Below are positions 59,338 to 64,000 of a stretch of DNA of 64,000 nucleotides, piece by piece. The stretch comes from Mytilus galloprovincialis. Taxonomy: Eukaryota; Mollusca; Bivalvia; Mytilida; Mytilidae. The DNA is taken from the NCBI RefSeq assembly GCF_965363235.1, contig NC_134849.1, positions 62,763,122-62,827,121 on the forward strand, in the 5' to 3' direction. A model generated the notes under the pieces. The model was not told the origin of the DNA. It did not search any database and saw only the letters and a program-made list of their open reading frames with translations. Positions within the stretch are counted from its first letter, which is position 1; each line of letters opens with the position of its first letter. Made by a program: the position numbers and the translations under genes.

Positions 59338-62155
59338 TTGTTTTTTTTTTATATAAAAAGATATTCTGGTGCCAAATTTGATGAAAAATATTCTAATCAA
59401 GCAGATGACAAAAAAAATATTCTGAATCCAGATTTTCCCTATGCTAACAGTGAAATGAAATGCTTCGCTGAGCGCAGCCTGATACGACTGCAGAGGTCGA
59501 ACGCTGAACAGTTGGTGCAAGTTTGGACACAATATTCAAGCTTGAAACTGTCTGAATTTAGATTGTTATTTCTTGCTATTGCGCAGAATTAAAGCTAGGA
59601 TCTAGAGGGCTTTAGTCACTTTTTCACGATATTAAAATCAACCTAATTGTGTGTAACAGCATTGCTGCCAGGAACAATGAATATTACTAGCTACATCTTT
59701 GTCAGATTTTAAAGGACTTAGGCATGCTTGGCAGTTATTGTATGATTTGACTGGTTTGGCCCTTTTTATAAAAAAAAGATTCTTACATGGGATCCGAAAA
59801 TTTAGTTCACAATTACCCTACAGTTTGTTCAAGGAGTCATTACTGTTCAACAAAAGTTGGATTTCATTTTTTATTAAACAAGGAATCACAGCAGAAATGA
59901 ACTTGCAACGAATCAAAGCTTTCTCAAAATCAATAAAGAGCAGTAATCCAAAAATATTGTTCTCTGTTATATACTGTAAACTATCATGAATCAATCGAAC
60001 GATATCCTTTATATAATGCTTAATGGTCCAATATCTAATTCATAAAGATCCCAAGACCAATACTTAAGTAATTGTCCATTAACCGGGCCTTGCGGTCATA
60101 AAACTTTCGAGTCAGCTTTTCGTAATCGTACTCGAAAATCAACCAATCAAAATGCTGGATTTCATGTTTCGAACATGATTTTTGTGCTCCAAGCACTGAG
60201 CAAAGTTTTTTTACTTCAACCCCGGGAAACCTTTATATAATGATTAATGGTTTAATATCTATTTTAGAAAGATCCAAAGACCAATACTTAAGTAATTGTC
60301 CATTAACCAGGAAACCTTTGTTTTCCTCCCTTTTTGACCCTAACTCAGAAAGAGTTTGAGCCATAACCCCCCACCCAAGTCAATCCTAGCCATCCCATTG
60401 TGGTATGGAAACTTGTGGTACAATTTCAGTGAGATCCAAACGCTGTTCAATATAAGTAAGTGTCTGGAAACTAAAAAAATGCTCATTTGGGCCCTTAATT
60501 CCAAAACTGTTGGGACCGTAACACCAAAAATTAATCCCAAACTTCCTTTTATGGTTCAATTTCAAAGATTTCTATGTACTTATACTTAAGTTCTTGTCTG
60601 GAAACCCAATGACTTCGAACGACGCTGACGGTGACACTGACGACGTTGATGGCATTGAAAAACTAAATAGAATTGATTGCACTTAGCACAAAATAAACTT
60701 TCTGAATTAGAAAACAAACCTTTCCCCCTTTGAAGTTAAATAGTTGCTCCTAAATTTAAAAAAATTTCAACAAATTTAACAGAAAATATAAAAGATCTTC
60801 ATTTTAAATAAAATACTCCAAATGACAACCAGATGCTCCGCAGGGCGCAGCTTTATACGACCGTTGAACAGTTGGGGCAAGTATGGACACAACATTCAAG
60901 CTGAATGCAGCTCTGAATTTGGATTGTGATTATTTAGTTGACACAGAATGAATGTGTTCTAATGAACTATTTTTTTTTCTTTTGAGCAATTCCCTATGCT
61001 GTTGAATATTAATCCCCTAAAAAAAAAACATTTAAAGAAATTTTCTTTTTAATTTCTGAAATCTGAAATGAGAAAAATTGTACCCCTTCCCCCAATTTTT
61101 TTTTTCACCTCCCCCTTTCCCATATTCCAAAAATAATCTCAATTCAAATTTCTAATGGAGTTTGCAACAATAACTACTCATTTAAATACATCATAAAATA
61201 TTAAAATATAAAATGTCATACAGCCATGGTTAAAATTAATATTAATAATAATTACTAATAGTAACTTTAATTTTTTTTTTACTGCTAATCAGCTCAAGAC
61301 AATCATCATTTCTTAATACATAATTTTCAAGCAGTGTAAAAGAGGTAATCAAATATATAAATATATTAATATATATATAATATATATATAACAGTATTCT
61401 TTAAAAAAAAAGAAAGAATGGAATTGAACTACCTCCCTTACACTGCTTTTAAATTGTCTAAATTTTCCTTCCACAAGAAAAACCCTCGTCTTTCCCTCTA
61501 TTTGCTTAATGATTAGAGACATAACACCCATCCCTTTGTAGTATGGAAACTTGTGGTATAATTTTAGAGAGATCCATACACTGAAACACAAGTTATTGTC
61601 TGTAAACTAGAAAAATGCTTTTTTTGGCCCCTTATTCCTACATGTTCTGATATATTAACCCAAAATTTAATCCCAGTGTTCCTCTTGTTATAAGGAACAT
61701 TGTGGTACAATGTCGGAGAGATCCATACAGTTACACACAAGTTATTGTCCTGAAACTAGAAAAATGCTTGTTTTGGCTCCTTTTTTTTTCCAATTCCTAG
61801 ACTGTTACCTTCAAATAAATCCCAACCTTCTACTTATGGTATTAAACATTGTGGTACAATTTCAGAGCAATCGAAATACTTATACACAACTAATAGTCCT
61901 GAAACTATATAAATGTTTGTTTTTGTCCCCTTTGGGCCCTTAATTCCTAAACCTCTGGGACCATAACCCCCCCAAAACAGTCCCAACCTTCCTTTTGTGG
62001 TCATAAACAATGTGTTAAAATTTAATGGATTACTTTTTACTTATACTCAAATTAATATCTGGAATCTGTCTTTGGACATTGCTGACAACGACAACAGCGC
62101 CATACCAATTGCAATAAACGACCATTTTTTTTAAAATTTTTGTGGTCGTATAAAA
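59338..62155 (+). repeat. Large composite dispersed repeat ending TTGTGGTCGTATAAAAAT
   Basis: Recognisable parts: GCGCAGCCTGATACGACTGC at 59475 and a related GCGCAGCTTTATACGACCGT at 60845; GAACAGTTGG(T/G)GCAAG(T)TTGGACACAA blocks at 59508 and 60866; several CTGGAAACTA(G/A)AAAAATGC and AACTGTTGGGACCGTAACAC blocks between 60300 and 62000; a (GAC)-rich stretch near 60620; and the terminal GTGGTCGTATAAAAAT. I recall these as pieces of a long, frequent bivalve repeat. Two or more copies appear nested or partly tandem. Open frames inside are not genes. Confidence 0.65.
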
Positions 62156-62170
62156 ATCTTTACGTTGTGA

Positions 62171-62374
62171 TTACATGAATAAGGCCGTTAGTTTTCTCGT
62201 TTGAAATGTTTTACATTGTCTTATCGGGGCCTATTATAGCTGACTATGTGGTATGGAATTTACTTATTGTTGAAGGCCGTACGGTGACCTATAGTTGTTA
62301 ATTTCCATGTCATTTTGGTCTTTTGTGGATACATTTGTAGTTGTCTCATTGACAATCATACCACATCTTCTTTT
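62171..62374 (-). repeat. ATGATTGCCAATGAGACAAC dispersed repeat, copy 8
   Basis: GCCGTTAGTTTTCTCGTTTG, TTGTTGAAGGCCGTACGGTG and GACAATCATACCACATCTTC. Confidence 0.85.
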
Positions 62375-62493
62375 TTATATAAACAAGCACAGGAAATAAT
62401 AAGTTACTGAAAGCAAGCATAAAATAATGTCACCGTATCAGGAACTGTACTTCAGAGTAGATTCCTGCTGCTTTTTAGTAATTTATACATCCA

Positions 62494-62903
62494 GAAACCA
62501 CAACTGAAGATTTCATTGACTTTATCAAAAACCACAACTGAAGATTTCATTGACTTTATCAAAAACCACAACTGAAGATTTCATTGACTTTATCAAAAAC
62601 CACAACTGAAGATTTCATTGACTTTATCAAAAACCACAACTGAAGATTTCATTGACTTTATCAAAAACCACAACTGAAGATTTCATTGACTTTATCAAAA
62701 ACCACAACTGAAGATTTCATTGACTTTATCAAAAACCACAACTGAAGATTTCATTGACTTTATTAAAAAACCACAACTGAAGATTTCATTGACTTTATCA
62801 AAAACCACAACTGAAGATTTCATTGACTTTATCAAAAACCACAACTGAAGATTTCATTGACTTTATCAAAAACCACAACTGAAGATTTCATTGACTTCAT
62901 CAA
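62494..62903 (+). repeat. 34-bp minisatellite, 12 copies
   Basis: The unit is AAACCACAACTGAAGATTTC followed by ATTGACTTTATCAA. All twelve copies are almost identical; one carries an extra A and a C-to-T near 62762, and the last has TTCATCAA. The very low divergence implies recent expansion. Confidence 0.95.
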
Positions 62904-63042
62904 ATCCTGTAATCAATAATCCAAGTGTTGATACTAGCAATTATGAATTTGCACTGAGGTAACCATTTTTATTGGTTTTTCTCATTGTGGAAGGAAGAAA
63001 AATTACCTACAGCAGTTAATTTCTATGCAACTTGGTCTCTAG

Positions 63043-63192
63043 CAGGGGCGGATCCAGCCATTTAAAAAAGGGGGGTCCTAACCCAGGACAAAGGGGGGTT
63101 CCAATTACATGTCCCCATTCAAATGCATTGATCTTCCAAAAAAAGGGGGGGGGGTTCCAACCCCCGGAACCCCCCGTCTGGATCCGCGCCTG
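63043..63192. mobile_element. GGCGGATCCAG MITE, copy 4, with TCTAG duplication
   Basis: It starts CAGGGGCGGATCCAGCC and ends CTGGATCCGCGCCTG. Flanked by TCTAG at 63038-63042 and 63193-63197. Frames on both strands (67 and 72 residues) are artefacts. Confidence 0.85.
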
Positions 63193-63340
63193 TCTAGTGA
63201 AGAGTTGTCTAATTTGCAATCATAACATATCTTCTTTTTATATGTTATAGTTACTTTAAAGAAGTGTTTGTTTGCTTTCAGATTTTTGTTAAGTGCTTGG
63301 CTGCAGGATTTTGTATCTTGAATTTATTTGCTGTATTCCT

Positions 63341-63548
63341 AATAGTTATCAAAGGTACCAGCATTATAATTTAGTACGCCAGATGCGCGTTTCATCTACA
63401 TAAGACTCATCAGTGACGCTCATATCAAAATATTTATAAAGCCAATCAAGTACAAAGCTGAAGAAGAGCATTACGGATTCAAAGTTAAAAAAAATTGTGC
63501 CAAAAACGGCTAAGGTAATCTATGCCTGGGATAAGAAAATCCTTAGTT
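63341..63548 (+). repeat. AAAGGTACCAGG dispersed repeat, copy 4
   Basis: AATAGTTATCAAAGGTACCA, CAGATGCGCGTTTCATCTAC and AAAACGGCTAAGGTAATCTA. A further 5' stub of the same family (GTTATCAAAGGTACCAGGAT) begins at 63780. Confidence 0.88.
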
Positions 63549-63599
63549 TCAAAGTTTGACTAGATTTTACATATTCTATTCTAACCCAATCATATTCAT

Positions 63600-64000
63600 T
63601 TAAGGAAGTGGCTTCAGTAGCTGGTCTTAATTGACCAAGAACGCCAGTTTTCCTGGTCTTCATTGACTGAGAACGCCAGTCAATAAAAATGGTCAACACC
63701 GAAGTGTTGACTATTGGGCTGGTGATACTCTCGGGGATGAAACGTTCACCAGCAGCAGCATCGACCCAGTGGTGTAAATAGTTATCAAAGGTACCAGGAT
63801 TATAATTTAGTACGCCACTGTATCCACTTCATATGTTTATCACTGAAACAGGTCTATTAATCTTTTAGAATTGAATATGATTTGAACATGAAAATGATTG
63901 AATTAAGACCAGGCAAACTGGCGTTTTCAAGTCAATGAAGACCAGGCAAACTGGCATTCTCAAGTCAATGAAGACCAGGCAAACTGGCGTTCTCAAGTCA
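63600..64000. repeat. 33-bp minisatellite in inverted clusters around a stub of a mobile element
   Basis: On the right (63903-64000, running off the window) the unit AAGACCAGGCAAACTGGCGT, then TCTCAAGTCAATG repeats three times. On the left (about 63625-63690) the same unit appears inverted (CTGGTCTTCATTGACTGAGA, ACGCCAGT). Between them lies ACCGAAGTGTTGACTATTGG, CATCGACCCAGTGGTG and the 5' stub of the AAAGGTACCAGG family. Confidence 0.8.

Noticed and set aside
59338..59592. 84-residue frame with protein-like sequence
   Set aside because: Its DNA recurs in the related stretch near 60840-60960 and belongs to the composite dispersed repeat.

Overview
The window reads as the nuclear genome of a marine bivalve, most likely a mussel of the genus Mytilus. 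It is AT-rich with long introns, GT-AG splice sites and very short exons. Much of it is dispersed repeat families that I recognise from memory as typical of mussel DNA: the 'ATGTGGTATGATTGCCAATG' family, the 'AAAGGTACCAGG...GTTTCGTCTACATAAGACTC' family, the 'AGCTCACCTGGCC' family and others. No database search was possible. There are no bacterial features, rRNA genes or CRISPR arrays.

Two protein-coding genes can be assembled exon by exon with matching splice phase. Gene A (+ strand, 1314-10132, 5' end missing) encodes the C-terminal part of a COR-Death-Death protein. Its three large exons are joined by two microexons of 31 and 28 nt. A stop codon and an ATTAAA polyadenylation signal end it. 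Gene B (- strand, 46434 to 33850, possibly starting at 51279) encodes a 369-residue protein, or 388 with the extra exon. It has a domain resembling the TRADD-like N-terminal fold and a long helical C-terminus, and ends with a stop and AATAAA. The two genes converge tail to tail. Both look like parts of death-fold (apoptosis or innate-immune) signalling, which is expanded in bivalves. A functional link between them is inference.

Layout. 1-10.5 kb: gene A, with a reverse-transcriptase element fragment and two hairpin-ended dispersed repeats in its introns. 10.5-13.1 kb: a decayed LINE on the - strand, split by a 1,216-bp element with terminal inverted repeats and TAA target duplication. 14.3-15.4 kb: a dispersed repeat with a hairpin end. 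15.4-22.4 kb: a 45-bp minisatellite in higher-order blocks, including a recent 2.0-kb tandem duplication. 22.5-27.4 kb: dispersed repeats, two MITEs, a 100-bp palindrome and a tRNA-like relic. 27.4-33.25 kb: about 66 copies of an 88-bp satellite. 33.8-51.3 kb: gene B, whose introns hold a 51-bp array that multiplies a splice donor, a decoy copy of one exon start, foldback elements and several dispersed repeats. 51.3-64 kb: no supported gene, only repeats (polypyrimidine element, 50-bp, 34-bp and 33-bp minisatellites, and a large composite repeat at 59.3-62.2 kb).

Most open reading frames longer than 80 codons here are artefacts of tandem repeats whose period is a multiple of three (45, 51 and 168 bp).
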